Source: Cephalopachus bancanus (lineage: Eukaryota; Chordata; Mammalia; Primates; Tarsiidae). Taken from it: a stretch of DNA of 64,000 nt. The notes below the pieces were generated by a model. The model did not search any database. It was given only the letters and a program-made list of their open reading frames with translations, and had not been told where the DNA came from. The stretch's first letter is position 1; each line of letters opens with the position of its first letter. Positions 1 to 12,264 of the stretch are shown in pieces. The translations under genes were made by a program, and so were the position numbers. Where the stretch lies: positions 124,001-188,000 of the forward strand of contig JAPVLO010000623.1 of assembly GCA_027257055.1 (NCBI GenBank), in the 5' to 3' direction.

Positions 1-353
1 AGGATATCAGTCACAGAAATAAGGACTGTAATTATTATAAGTATTTCTTCCTTATATTGTCATAAATATATTTGTTGATGTATATATTTATGTTTTTGTT
101 TTCTTCCCTTTCTTATCCCCTTATCATATAAAATATATCAATAATAGTTAACTTTACATCACAGTATTTAAGTTATAGAACATCAAGGAGAAGAGTAAAC
201 ATCATTCAAGGACTTCGCATTCTCTTATGAGAAATAGTTTAGCATATTTTCAGATGTACACAGAAGAGTTGTGTCTTGTTAGGTAGAAGTGTAACTTTGC
301 TATTGTCTTTATTTGGAGATATGTGCATGGATGCCAACTGGCAACGGGTGGGT
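1..353. other. AT-rich intergenic DNA, nothing recognised
   Basis: No gene, RNA or repeat family could be named. Confidence 0.5.
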
Positions 354-859
354 TGTGATAGTTCATTCTATATGTCAACTTGGCTAGTTTGAAGTACCCA
401 GTTATTTAATCAAACACCAATTTGGGTGTTTCTATGAAGGCATTTTGTAAGTGTGGTTAATGTCTGGAATAATTTGATTTAAAGTAGAGATTGCTTTTGA
501 TAATGTGAACGGGCCTCATCCAATGAGTTGCAGTCTGTAAGAGTAAAACCTGAAGTTTTCTGGCAAAGAAATTCTGTTAAGACTGAAACATCACATTCTG
601 CCAAGTTTCCAGCCTGCTGGTTTGCCCTACAGATTTCCAAGTCAAGACTGCAGCATCAACCCCTGCCTGAATTTTCAGCCTGCCAACAAGTCCTACAGAT
701 TTCAGACTTGCCAGCCCCTACAATCATGTGTGCCAATTCCTTAAAATAAATTTTATAAATGACTTCTATATCTTCTATATCTAATTATAGATTTATAAAT
801 ATATGGATATTTATTTATTTCTCCATTGTCTGTTTCTTTGAAAAGCCCTGACTGATACA
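354..859 (+). mobile_element. ERVL LTR (MLT2-like), probably solo
   Basis: It starts TGTGATAG and reads on with 'gtcaacttggctag', then the family landmarks 'gggcctcatccaatgagttg', 'ccagcccctacaatcatgtg', an AATAAA-containing segment near 745, and the closing 'agccctgactgataca'. The TG...CA ends fit an LTR. No internal retroviral sequence adjoins it. The 73-codon open frame inside is not a gene. Confidence 0.6.
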
Positions 860-1029
860 AGTATGGAGGGATAATTTAAAATAGGATGATCAGGAAAAGT
901 AACATTTGAGTATCATGTACATTTCCACCAATAATTAATGCTCTTTATTTTTACTGCTTTAAAAAGTACTTTATTTTTAAAATTTATTTTTAATTAAACT
1001 TTTCATTTTGAGATAATGTAGACTCACAT

Positions 1030-1697
1030 GAAATTTACTGGTCTTTTCAAAGAGCTAGATTTTGGTTTTTAATTTTTTAAATTTCTCATCTTTATTATTT
1101 CCTTCTTTTTGCTTGCTTTGTTTGTTTTGCTCTTTTTCTAGTTTCTTTTTTAAATAAAAAAACTCAGTGATAAGAATTTTCAGTTTTTTGAGATAGCAAC
1201 TTATTATTGTTTTGAGAAATTTTCCTGTTTTCTAGTGTAAGCATTTAGTGCTACAAATTTCCCTCTTACCACTATTTTAGCTGCATTCTGCACATCTTGA
1301 TGCTTTATATTTTCATTTTCATTTTGTTTTGTTTTATTTATTTCTTTTCCTTTGAGACTTTCTCTTTGACTTATGGATTATTTAGAAGTGTGTTTGATTT
1401 CCAGGGTTTCACAATTTTCCTGTTGTCTTTTTGTTATTAAATTCTAGTTTGCCTTGGGAGGCTGAGGTGAGTGGATTGCCTGAGCCTGCGGATTCGAGAC
1501 CCGCCTGGGCAAGCGAGACCTCATCCCTACAATAAATCAAAAAATTAGCCGGGCGTGGTAGCACGTGCCTGTAGTTCCAGCCACTTGGAAGGTTGAGGCG
1601 GAAGGATCGCCGGAGCCCGGCAGGTCGAGGCTGCGGTGGCCGGGAGCGGCCACTGCACTCCAGTCTGGGCGACAGAGTAAGACTCCAACTCCAACTC

Positions 1698-1730
<33 letters not shown>

Positions 1731-2250
1731 CTAGTTTGATTCCATTAAGGTCTGAGAATACACTGTATGATTTCAATTCTTTTAAACTTGTTAAAGTTTG
1801 TTTTCTGGCCTAAATGGTCTATCTTGGTGAATGTTCCAGGAGCACTTAAAAACGTGTATTCTACTGTTGTTGGTTAGAGTTTCCTATATATGCCAATTAG
1901 ATCCTGTTAGTTGATGGCATTGATCACTTCTATATCCCTGTTGATTTTCTGTGCAGTAGTTCTATCAATTACTAAGAGTTGAAGAATTGAAGTCCCTAAT
2001 TATAATTGTGTATTTGTCTACTCCTTTAAGCGCTATAAATTTTTGCTTTATACATTTTGGTTTTTGATGTGCATACTTTGAGAATCATGAAATCTTAGTG
2101 AATTAATCTTTTTATCATATGTAAAGATTTTTGGTGTCTATGAATCTACTTTATCATTTTTCGGTCACTTCTATTTTTTTAATTAATGATTTCATGATAT
2201 ATCTATTTTCACCTTTTTCTTTTAACCTATCTTTATCATTAAATTTGAAG
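1030..2250 (-). mobile_element. Old L1 ORF2 remnant, part 1 (antisense), split by an Alu
   Basis: The minus strand reads as degraded L1 ORF2 (reverse-transcriptase region). It is interrupted by an Alu at 1452-1725 and then by L1 element A from 2261; it resumes at 8528. No long open frame survives. Confidence 0.75.
1452..1725 (+). mobile_element. Young lineage-specific Alu, 5'-truncated
   Basis: It begins within the left arm (gccttgggaggctgag) and continues through the right arm with the block gtggccgggagcggccac (1636-1653) to a run of about 28 A. A 13-bp TSD (aaattctagtttg) flanks it at 1439-1451 and 1726-1738, in the middle of an old L1. Confidence 0.93.
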
Positions 2251-2419
2251 TGAGTTTTTTAATTATTATTTTTTAATTATAAAGATGTGGGGTACAATTC
2301 AGGGTTAGGTATGCAAACATTGATTATGTAGGTACCCTTGTTGATGAGGTATGCCCCTCCCTCGCCTAGCAGTTTCCCTCAACTGCCAAATGCTTTCCCT
2401 CCCCTGACAGTTCCCCATT

Positions 2420-5400
2420 ACTGCCAAATGCTTTCTTTTAGTATTATAATTGTTCAAGATCCGCTTATGAGTGAGAACATATGGTACTCTGTTCTTTGTT
2501 TCTGTGATAGATAACTGAGTATGATTGACTCCAAATCCATTCAAATTGCTGCGAAGTCCATATGTTTGTCCTTCTTTATGGCTGCATAATATTCCATTGG
2601 GTACATGTACCACATATTCTTTATCCAGTCCAGCTTTGATGGGCAACATCGTTGGTTCCATGTTTTTGCTATTGTGAACAGAGCTGCAACAAACATGTGT
2701 GTGCAGGTATCTTTTGTGTAGAATGATTTGAGTTCCTCCGGGTATATTCCCAATAAGGAAATTGCTGGGTCATATGGAAGGTCAATTTCTAGTTCTTTCA
2801 GAAAACACCACATTGTCTTCCAAAGAGGTTGCACTAGTTTGCATTCCCACTAGTAGTGTAGAAGCATTCCTTTTTCTCCACATCTTCGCCAGCATCGGTT
2901 GTTTTTTGTTTTATTAATGATGGCCATTCTTACTGGGATTAGGTGGTATCTCAACGTGGTTTTGATTTGCATTTCTCTGATGATGAGTGAGGCTGAGCAC
3001 TTTTTCATGTGTCTGTTGGCTGCCCGTATATCTTCTTTTGAGAAGTGTCTATTCATGTCTTTTGCCCACTTTTTAATGGGGCTGTTTGTTTTTTTCTTTC
3101 GGTGCATTTGACTTCCTTGTAGATCCTAGATGTTAGGCCTTTGTAAGATATACAGTTGGCAAATATTTTTTCCCATTCTGTGAACTGTCTCCCTATTCTC
3201 TTAATGGTTTCTTTGCTTTGCAGAAGCTTGTTAGTTTGATGAGGTCCCACTTGTCTATCTTATTTCTTAAGGTATTGGAGTTTAGGGTTCTGAATAGGAA
3301 TTGGTTGCCAGTTCCATAAGGATAATTTCCATAAGCATGTCTCTTGCATTTTTTAAGATTCTTATAGTTTGAGGTTTATGCTTAGGTCTTTGATCCACTT
3401 AGAGTTAATTTTTGTGTATGGTGATAGGTAGGGGTCCTGTTTCAATCTTCTGCATGTGGTCAGTCAGTTTTCCCAGCACCATTTACTGAATAGGTTCTCC
3501 TCTCCCCAGTGGTTGTTGTTGGAGGCTTTGTCAAAGATGAGTTGGTTGAGGAATTGTGGCTTTGCTTCCGGAATCTCTATGTTCCACCGGTCTAAGTGCC
3601 TATTCTTGTGCCAATACCAGGCCGTTTTGATTACTGTAGCCTTACAGTAAAGTTTGAAGTCTGGAGGTGTGATGCCTCTTGCTTTGTTTCTTTTGCTAAG
3701 GGTTGTTTTGGCTATTTGTGGTCACTTACGTTTCCATGTGAATTTCTGTATTGTCATTTCCAGGTATGAGAAGAATGATGTTGGTAACTTAATGGGTATT
3801 GCATTGAATCTGGAGATTGCCTTTGGTAGGATGGACATTTTAACATTCTTCCTATCCATGAGCATGGAATCTTTTTCCATTTGTTTGTGTCTTCTTGGAT
3901 TTCTTTGAGCAGCATTTTGTAGTTCTCATTGCAAAGGTCTTTCACTTCTCTGGTTAGGAAGATGCCGAGGTTTTTCTTTTTTGTGTGTGGCTATTGTGAA
4001 TGGGATTGTGTTTTTAATTTGGGCCTCTGCCTGCTTGTTGTTGGTGTATAGGAATGCCACTGTCTTTTGCACATTTATTTTGCACCCTGAGACTTTGCCG
4101 AAGTCCTTTTTCAGTGCAAGCAGGTTTTTGACAGATTCTCTTGGATTTTCAAGTTATAGGATCATATCATCAGCAAAGAGGGATAACTTGACTTCCTCTT
4201 TTCCTATTTTGATACCCCTGATTTCCTTCTCTTGTCTAATTGCTCGAGCTAGAACTTCCAACACAATATTTAAAAGAGGGGTGAGAGTGGGCAGCCTTGC
4301 CTTGTTCCGGTTTTCAGGGGAAATGTTTCTAGCTTCTGTCCATTTAGCAATGTGTTAGCTGTGGGTTTAACATAGATGGCACTTACTATTTTGAGGTATG
4401 TTCCTTCTATACCTAGGCGTTTGAGGGTTTTTATCCAGAAGGGAGGCTGGATTTTATCAAAAGCTTTTTCTGCATCTAATCAGATAGTCATGTGGTTCTT
4501 GTTTTTACATCTGTTGATCTATTTAATGACATTTATGGTCTTGTGAATGTTGAAGCAGCCCTGCATCCTGGGGATGAAGCCTACTTGGTCATGGTGGATG
4601 ATTTTTGAGATGTGTTTTTAGATCTGATTTGCTAGAATCTTGTTGAGGACTTTTGCATCTGTGTTCATAAGGGATATTGGCCTGTAGCTCTCTTTTTTTG
4701 TTGGATCTTTACCTGGTTTTGGGTATCAGTGTGATTTTAGCTTCGTAGAATGATTTGGGGAGAATTCCATCTTTCTCAATTGCTTGGATACTTTCAGTAG
4801 TATCAGTTCCTCCTTGTACGTTTTGTAGAATTCTGCTGGAAAGCCATCCAGTCCAGAGCCTTTCTTGGTAGGTAGTTTTCATATGACAGAGGCAATTTCC
4901 TGGGTTGTTATTGGTCTATTTAGTGTCTCAATGTCTTCTTGCTTCAACCTGAGGAGGTTGTGTGATGTCAGAAAGTTTTCTATTTCATTTAGGTTATCAA
5001 GTTTGCTTCCATACAAGTGTACATAATAATCTCTGATAATCTTCTGTATTTCTTCAGTGTCAGTTGTGATTTGATCTTTTGTATTTCTGATTGTGTTTAT
5101 GTGGGCTTTTTCTCTTTTGTCTTGGTCATGTTGGCTGGGGTTCATCAATCTTGTGAATTATTTCAAAGAACCCACTTTTTGTTTTGTTGATGTTTTCTAT
5201 GATATTTTGTCTTTTATGTCCTATATTTGGGCTCTTATTTTTGTGATTTGGATTCTTCTGCTGAAGTTGGGGTTTTGGTGGTCTTCTCTTTCCAGCTGCC
5301 TTAGGTGATTTGTTAGTCTCTCAACTTCTGATCTTTCCATTTTCTTGATGTGTGCTCATAGAGATATAAATTCCCCTCTGAGAACTGATTTCAGTGCATC

Positions 5401-6235
5401 CCAGAGGTTTTGGTAAGGTCTTTTTTCATTTTCGTTTGTTTCCAGGAGTCTTTCAATTTCTGCTTTGATTTCAGTGTTGACCCAGTAGTTGTTCAGCATC
5501 ATGCTAGTTAGTGTCCATGTCTTTGAGTGCTTTGGGGAAATGTTGTTGGTGTTGATATTTATTTTTATTCCACTGTGGTCTGAGAATGTACATGGCAAAA
5601 TTTCAACCTTATGAAATTTGCTTATGCTTGATTTATGGTCAAGGATGTGATCAAACTTGGAGTATGTTCCATGTGGTGATGAGTAGAATGATTATTCTGT
5701 GGTTGTTGGGTGGAATAATCTGTAGGTATCTATTAAGTCCATTTGGTCAAGTGCCAGATTTAGTTTCTGTATCTGCTTATTGATTTTTTGCCTCAATGAT
5801 CTATCTAGAGCTGTCAGTGGGGTATTCATGTCCCCTGCTATAATAGTGTTAGAGTCAATATCTTTTTTAGTTTACTTGGTAGTTGTTTTATAAATGCTGG
5901 TGCTCCTGTGTTGGGTGTGTATATGTGTAATGTATATTTCTTGTTGATGGATTGTACCTTTTGTCATTATGTAGTGTCTTTTGGCATCTTTTTACATTTT
6001 TGATAGCTTAAAGATCTGATATTAAGATGGCAACTTCTGCCTTCTTTTGTGATTCATTTGCCTGGAAACTCATTTTTCAACCTTTAAATTTTGAGTCTGC
6101 GTGCATCCCTTGAAGTGAGATGGATCTCCTGGATGCAGCAAATAATTGGGTCATGGTTTCTTATCTAGTCCGCCTTTCTGTCTTTTCAGTGGTGCATTTA
6201 GTTCATTCACATTCAGACTGATTATTGAAATATGA
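2420..6235 (-). pseudogene. L1 element A ORF2 remnant (endonuclease/reverse transcriptase)
   Basis: ORF2 homology is continuous but broken by many stops and frameshifts; open pieces include 5148-4879 and 2834-2541. The reverse-transcriptase FADD catalytic box is preserved near 4166-4177, but a stop lies just after it. Not functional. Confidence 0.8.
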
Positions 6236-6431
6236 CTGTTTATCCTTGTCATGAAGTTCTTATAAAGTTTTTCCTTTGTTTGCTTAGTTTCTTTTGGCTT
6301 TGGGGTTAATGTATTGTGTTTTTTCAAGTTTCTTGTTGCACTGTATTCTCTGCTGATTCTGTGCTCTGCTGTTCTCTTGGGAAGTGTGTGGTCAATCTTT
6401 TTCTTCTTTCTTCTGTGCTTAATACTTTTTT

Positions 6432-6551
6432 CTTGATGGCTTCATCAAGAGCCAAATTATTATTATTATTGTTATAGTTTTAATTTTTAATGTAAAGGTG
6501 TGGTATACAATTCAGGGTTAGGTATACAAACATTGACCATGCAGGTACCCC
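6432..6551 (-). repeat. Internal copy of the L1 3'-UTR tail at the ORF1 end (element A)
   Basis: The minus strand here carries 'tacctaaccctgaattgta' and an A-rich end, closely matching the element's own terminal tail at 2270-2340. It is bracketed by cttaataccttttt (6552-6565) and cttaatactttttt (6418-6431), which look like a TSD. The same module occupies the same place in element B. Confidence 0.8.
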
Positions 6552-6559
6552 CTTAATAC

Positions 6560-7250
6560 CTTTTTACGTGTCTCCTGTAGAGCTGGTCTGGAAGCTGCAT
6601 AATCTCTTAGGGATTGGATGTCTGGGAAGGATTTTAATTAACCATCACTGATGAAGCTGAGCTTGACTGGATAGGAAATTCTTGGTTGAAATTGTTTTTC
6701 TTTGAGGAGTTTGAATATAGGGCTCCAGTCCCTTCTTGGTTGTAGTGTTTCTGCTGATAGGTCTGCTGCTATTCTGAGTGGTTTTCCCCAGTAGATAGTT
6801 TGACCTTTCTCTCTTGCTGCCTTTAGGATTTTTTCTTTTGTGCCTATTTTGTGTAGGCGAATTACTATGTGTCTAAGGGTTGGTCTTCTCATTTGATGTC
6901 TTGTGGGGATTCTCTGAATCTCTTGTGCTTGGCTGGTCACATCTCTGGTGAGATGGGGAAAGTTTTCTTGGATTACTTCCTGGAATACTTGCTCCAAATT
7001 TTTCTCCATTTCCCTTTCTTCTTCTGGGACACCAATTAGGCATAGGTTCAACCTCTTGATATAATTGCACATCTCTTGCAGGCATTGTTCTTTCTTTCTG
7101 AGTCTTCTTTCTATGTTTTTTACAGATCAGGTTAATTCCATGTTCTGGTCTTCAAGTTCTGAGATTCATTCTTCAGCTAGATTAATTCTGCTTTGTATGC
7201 TTAACAGCTTGTTATTTATTTCCTGGATGAAATTTTTTTGCCAAAATCTC
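6560..7250 (-). pseudogene. L1 element A ORF1 remnant (RNA-binding protein)
   Basis: The 144-codon open part at 7072-6638 shows the ORF1p RNA-recognition and C-terminal domains (for example EVIQENFPHLTRD and QPRISYPVKLSFISDG). The upstream coiled-coil half has stops. A TAA follows LSFISDG, and the reading then runs into the inserted 3'-tail copy. ORF1p normally coats L1 RNA as a trimeric chaperone; this copy is broken. Confidence 0.8.
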
Positions 7251-8527
7251 TGTTACAAGTTCTTTCAGTGTTGCATGTTGTCTTTCTTGAGTCATATTCA
7301 CTCTTCCAACCATTCACTAATCCCTGTTGTATTCTGGGGAGTCTTTGGTGAATTCCATTGTTTGGGCACCAAGTTCTGATTTTTCAGGAGTTTTGTCATT
7401 GGTTCACTTGAAATTGCCTGAGGTCTTCCTTTGGCTTTTCCTTATTTGTGACAGATCTCTTGTTTTTCTTTTTAGTTCTGTTATTCAGTGTCAGTGGGAG
7501 AGGGTTTCCCTTCTGACATTTGCTCAGACCTCTATTCTCCCCTGATCCAGGCTCTGGATTTGTTCTATTTTGAAATAGGATGGTGGATGGGAAGCTTTGC
7601 TGTCTCTTGTAGTTTTTGAAATTCAAATAAAGAGGGGGGATAGGGCACACTGATCTCTTTGGAGTTCTTCCTCCTCCTTTTTTGGCCACACCCTTTGTCC
7701 CACAGTTGGATCAGGGTAATTGGTTGGGCACCTGGAACTCAGTACTAGTCAGGTCCCTCTGAAGTTTGTGCTCTCAGGATATTCCTTTTGGGCCAGGATC
7801 AAGCCTTGAGTAGTTGATCCATCAGTCACAGAGATTGGATCTGTTGATTCTTAATGAGGAAGTTGGAGCACTTTCTTGCCCCACCTTCAATATGGTGGTG
7901 GAGTGCCTCTCTTGTCCTCTTTCATGGGAACTTTCCTCTGGACTCCATCTGCAGCTCCTTCCAGTGCCCTGAAAGGGGCTGAAGTGATGAGGTAAAGCCT
8001 GGAGCAATCTCTCTCCTGCTTCAATGGTGAGGGAGCGCCTGGGGCAATAGTGTCTCCCTGCCGCTTTTCCAAAGGAAAACTTCTGTCAGTTTTGAAAAAA
8101 GCAATAGTGCTCAGCTTCTGTGACTTGGGAAGAGCCAGGGATGAAGTAGAGAGGCTGCAGCACCTGTTGTTGCACAAGGGGCCTGGCCTCCTGCTCATGA
8201 GCCCCACTTAGTTTCTCCCAGCGCTTTCTTGCCAGGAAGGGTTTGCTGATTTTAAAAAAAGGATAGATAGAAAAGAAAGAGAAAATGGCTTTTGGCTTCT
8301 GCATCCCGGGAATCGCTAGGGTTCTAGCCCAGACGCTGTGGCACCAGCTGCTGCACCAGGAGAGCACTGGCTGTTAGCTCCCTAGCCTTTATTCAGTCAG
8401 TCACTCACATACCCACTGGCTCACCAGCACATACACAAAATTTCCCATACACTCATTCACTCACATGGGGGCTCACAGAGTCCGATTGGCTTGGCTGCCA
8501 TCTTCCCCGCTTCTGCTGAGTTTTTAA

Positions 8528-8980
8528 AAAATAACCAGCGCATAGTTATGTTGTATGTGTTTTTAAAAAAATATGGTTTGCCAATCTTTGCTTTCTTAAT
8601 GGTGCATTTAGACTATATACATTTGAGGTGATTATTGATTTGTTAATGCTTAAGTATGTCATTTTATTATTTATTTTCTGTTTATTTCCACTGTTTCTTG
8701 TTCTTCTGTTTTTCTCTTCCTGTCTTCTTATGAGTTACTTGATCAATTTCTACTATTTAAAATAGACTTATTTATAGTGTTTTGGGGTGTATTACTTTGT
8801 ATAACCTTCTCAGTGGTTGTTTTGGGTGTTACAGTATAATTATGTGACTTATTACAGCATTCTGGTATCCTGTTATCAAAGTTTTATCAACTTGAATGAA
8901 ATGTGAAAACTTTACTTCCATTCAGGTCTTTTTACCCTCCTTACTTTAAAATATTCTTGTCTTGAATATCAGATGGAGTT
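8528..8980 (-). mobile_element. Old L1 ORF2 remnant, part 2 (antisense)
   Basis: It continues the L1 of 1030-2250 after the element A insertion: the upstream 'aaatttgaagtgag' joins sensibly to 'taaccagcgcatagttatg' and on through 'atggtgcatttagactatat'. Confidence 0.7.
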
Positions 8981-8987
8981 GTAATTA

Positions 8988-9431
8988 TGTATTGAATTGT
9001 GTCTCACCCCCAAATGTTGAAATATCAACTCCCAACACCTCAGAATGTGGCCTTACTTGGAGATAGGGTCATTGTAGATGAGATCACACTGGAGTAGCCT
9101 GGACTTTTAATCCAATATGACTGGTGTCTATATAAGAAGGAAAGAGACACAGAGACAGAGATACACACTTGGAGAATGCCATATGATGTTGGAGGCAGGT
9201 ATTGAAGTGCTGCAGCTATTAAACAAGGAACACCAAAGATTGTCATCAAAGTACCAGTAGCTAAGAAGAAGCAAAGAAGGATTTTCCCCTTCCCTTTCAG
9301 AGAGTGCATGACTCTGCCAAGACCTTGATTTTGAACTTCTAGCCACCAGAACTACGAGATAGTAAATTTCTGTTGTTTCAAGATACATAGTTTTTGGTAT
9401 TTGCTAATGTCAGTCCCAGGAAACTAATACA
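8988..9431 (+). mobile_element. MaLR LTR (MLT1-like)
   Basis: TG...CA-bounded sequence with the MLT1 landmarks: 'tgtctcacccccaaatgttg' at the start, 'gtggccttacttggag' in the middle, and 'ttctgttgtttcaagat' and 'aaactaatacag' at the end. Confidence 0.75.
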
Positions 9432-9880
9432 GATTTTGATATTGGGAAGTAGAGTGTCCTACCCTCTTTTTTTCTCCTCTCCTCTGGGATTCTGATAGTA
9501 TGCATATTTGGTTATTTTACTATTGTCCCATAAGTCTCCGAAGTTCTGTTCATGAGTTGAGAGTGGTAAGGGAAGAGATGGGGAAGTTTGAGAAGAGAAG
9601 ATGAAGTGAAATAATTATTTCGGTGAATGAAAGAAAAAATTATTAGAGGAGTATGGTGGATTGCTAGGAATGAAGTAGGGCAGTATTGAGTATGTATTTG
9701 ATATTTGTAGACGTGAAATTAATGAGAGACCACACACTACACCACACATCTTGTATATTTTGTCATGTATGGGGTGTTTATATGTTTGTAACTCTTCAGG
9801 CCAATGTATAACTAAATACTTCAGGACTTAGAGAAATCTATATTATTTTCTTTTTAAATAACGCATCTTAATACTAGTAG
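9432..9880. other. Intergenic, nothing recognised
   Basis: AT-rich sequence without a recognisable repeat or gene. Confidence 0.4.
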
Positions 9881-9891
9881 ATTATAATTTA

Positions 9892-10209
9892 TGTTTAAAT
9901 TTTTTATTATTTATTATTTATTTTTTGAGTTGGAGTCTCCCTCTGTCATCCAGATTGGAGTGCAGTGGCCGCTCCCGGCCACTGCAGCCTTGACCTGCTG
10001 GACTCCGGCGATCCTTCTGCCTCAGCCTTCCAAGTAGCTGGAACTACAGGCATGCGCTACCACACCCGGCTAATTTTTTTTGACTTATTTTAGAGATGAG
10101 GTCTCGCCAAGTTGCCTAGGCAGGTCTCGAACCCGCGGGCTCAAGCAATCCACTCACCTCAGCCTCCCAAAGTGCGAGATTACAGGCTGAGCCACCAAGT
10201 CCGGCTTAA
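9892..10209 (-). mobile_element. Young lineage-specific Alu
   Basis: Antisense Alu with tail ttttttattatttattatt at the left, the right-arm block gtggccgctcccggccac (9965-9982) and head ending ccaagtccggc. The TSD attataattta is at 9881-9891 and 10210-10220. Confidence 0.9.
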
Positions 10210-10494
10210 ATTATAATTTATTAAAGTCTGCACTGTCTCTTAGAAGGCTATTATATTTCATTTTTCAGATGAAAGGTAGTAAGAAAACAATTTGTATGGT
10301 ACCACACTATAATAAAAGTTACCAGAGCCTCCTAAAATGTGTGTTTCTTGATTCCCCAGACCTAGCTTTTGATTCAGTCTCACAGATAATCTTGGTTAAA
10401 GTCATGTCACGTGGTCAAAATGAGTGTGTGAAAGCTCTTAATTTTTCATAGGAGAAACACATGGACCATCATCACAGAAGGAAGTCCAGACAGC

Positions 10495-10740
10495 TAGATA
10501 TTTAGGCGCTATGCTATGGAGTTGAACAGTCTTAGTTCAAATCCTGACTCTGTCACTTATTATCTCTAAGTCCCTGGACAAGTTACTTAACCTGTCTATG
10601 TCTCAGTTTCAGCATCTATAAAACAGGGATAAGAACAGAACTGACTTCATAAAGTATGAGAAATTAACTGATATATGGATAAAAAACTTAGCATGCAGCT
10701 TATCAAACAGCTTGATGGTCATTTTTATCTCTCAAGGTCA
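10495..10740 (+). mobile_element. MIR SINE
   Basis: Contains 'ttcaaatcctgactctgtca', 'caagttacttaacctgtcta' and 'tctcagtttcagcatctata', the conserved MIR core order. Confidence 0.8.
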
Positions 10741-11394
10741 ACTTGTGCGTATTTCTTAGAGAGCCTTCCACTGAAGATCTCTGACTAGTATTTCTGATGA
10801 TGGTGACCCTTTTCAGGCTGCCGACTTCTTACCCTTTCCTCAGACTCAGTCCATTCCACACAAATAATATTTTGGACTTATTTCACCCCTTTGGGGGAGG
10901 TGTTCCTTTTAAAAGTGATCTCTGTCTGGCTACCTAACTCTTGGATGACGTCTGTTCCCCAGAACGCCTCACTCTATTGGCTTGCTTTCTGGAGGAGGCA
11001 CTGCTCTCTTCCCATGTGGCCTTCTTTTGGCAATGCTGCGGATCAGGCCGTACAATCATGGCCCCATACTTCCAGTCTTCCCAAGTGTGAATTAAATACT
11101 AGTCCTATGTCTCCCAAACTCTAGGAATACTTGCCGTGTAAATGCCTACCCCTTAAATTCCCTCTCATTTGGCATAGGATGAAGAAAAACATTCCGTATG
11201 ATCCCCCCAAGAGGGACAGAGAAGGGAAGGACTTAGTACACCAAAAATTCTCCAAAGAAATCCTCTAAGGTTCTCCAATCTCAGCTCCTTAAATAGATGG
11301 GAGTTGGGTGATGGGTTAATTCTATTTCATAGTTCTCTTTGAGTGTTTTTGTGAGTGATCCAGAAGTTCACTTAAGGATATTTGGGTTGGTGGT
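10741..11394. other. Intergenic, nothing recognised
   Basis: A 77-codon frame at 10891-11124 matches no protein I know and has no supporting context. Confidence 0.4.
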
Positions 11395-11408
11395 AATAGT
11401 CACTCGTG

Positions 11409-11730
11409 AGGCCGGGTGTGGTGGCTCACACCTGTAATCTCAACAATTTGTGTAAGGCTGAGGCAAGATCGCTTGAGGCCAGGAACTCAAGACAAGCCTG
11501 GGCAACATAGCAAGACTATGCCTCTACAAAAATTTTTAAAAAATTGACCGGGCATGATGGTGCATGCCTGTAGTTTCAGCTTCTTGGGGGTTTGAAGTGA
11601 GAGAATCTCTTGCGCCTAGATGGTGGAGTCTGCAGTGAGACAAGATTGCACCACTACACTCTAGCTTGGGTGACAAAGTGAGACCTTGACTTTACAAAAA
11701 GTACAAAAATAAAAAACTGAATCCAAGCAA
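11409..11730 (+). mobile_element. AluJ-like element
   Basis: Full dimeric Alu with A-rich linker and tail, flanked by a perfect 14-bp TSD aatagtcactcgtg at 11395-11408 and 11731-11744. It is diverged, so older than the lineage-specific Alus. Confidence 0.93.
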
Positions 11731-11744
11731 AATAGTCACTCGTG

Positions 11745-12264
11745 TTCTTCATTAGATATTTATGTCTTTCCTCCTTGGCACTGAATAAAATTGTACATCT
11801 CTACCTACTACAAGGTTAGATAAGGCCATGTTACTTGTTTTGTCCAATGGAATATTAATGAAAATCTTCTAGGCAAAAATTTTAAAAGTCACTGCTGCAG
11901 TGGCCATAAAAGTAAGTGTTGAGATTGTACTTTCATAAGTCTGGGACTCTGAATGACCAGAATGAGCAGAGCCTCCTTGCTGATATGCATTGGTAATGTG
12001 TGTGAATAAGAAATATGCTTTTGTGAGCCAAATCACTCATATTTTGGGATTGTTTGTCTTCACAGCAGAAGCTAGTCCAGACTGATGAAAATACATATGA
12101 TATTTATTTTTCTTAGTTTTTAGGCTCCTTTGGGAAATCCAAGAAAATTGAAAGGCTAACGTTTTACATTCTTGTTAAATTATTATTAATACCTTTTCCT
12201 ATTATTATTATTATCATCATCTTTTCATTGGTATTGTGAAATTGTTCTGGATACAGGAAAAAGA
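11745..12264. other. Intergenic; possible ancient LTR-like remnant
   Basis: The stretch around 11815-12090 ('aaggccatgttacttgtttt' ... 'gcagaagctagtccagactga') resembles an old mammalian LTR, but I cannot assign a family. Confidence 0.3.

Larger units (their letters stand above)
2261..8516 (-). mobile_element. L1 element A, near full-length (about 6.26 kb), antisense
   Basis: The 3' tail is at 2261-2340 and the 5' end at 8516, where the minus strand starts with GGGGAAGATGGCAGCC, resembling the YY1-type AAGATGGC start of primate L1s. Order on the minus strand: 5' UTR (8516 to about 7250), ORF1 (about 7250-6420), ORF2 (about 6230-2420), 3' UTR. A TSD (tgagttttttaa, 2251-2262; shorter match at 8517-8527) places it in an older L1. 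A ~120-bp copy of the 3' tail sits at the ORF1 end (6432-6551). Confidence 0.88.

Noticed and set aside
7887..8367. Open frames of 106 and 93 codons
   Set aside because: They are in the 5' UTR of L1 element A, overlap one another in different frames and have no counterpart in element B.
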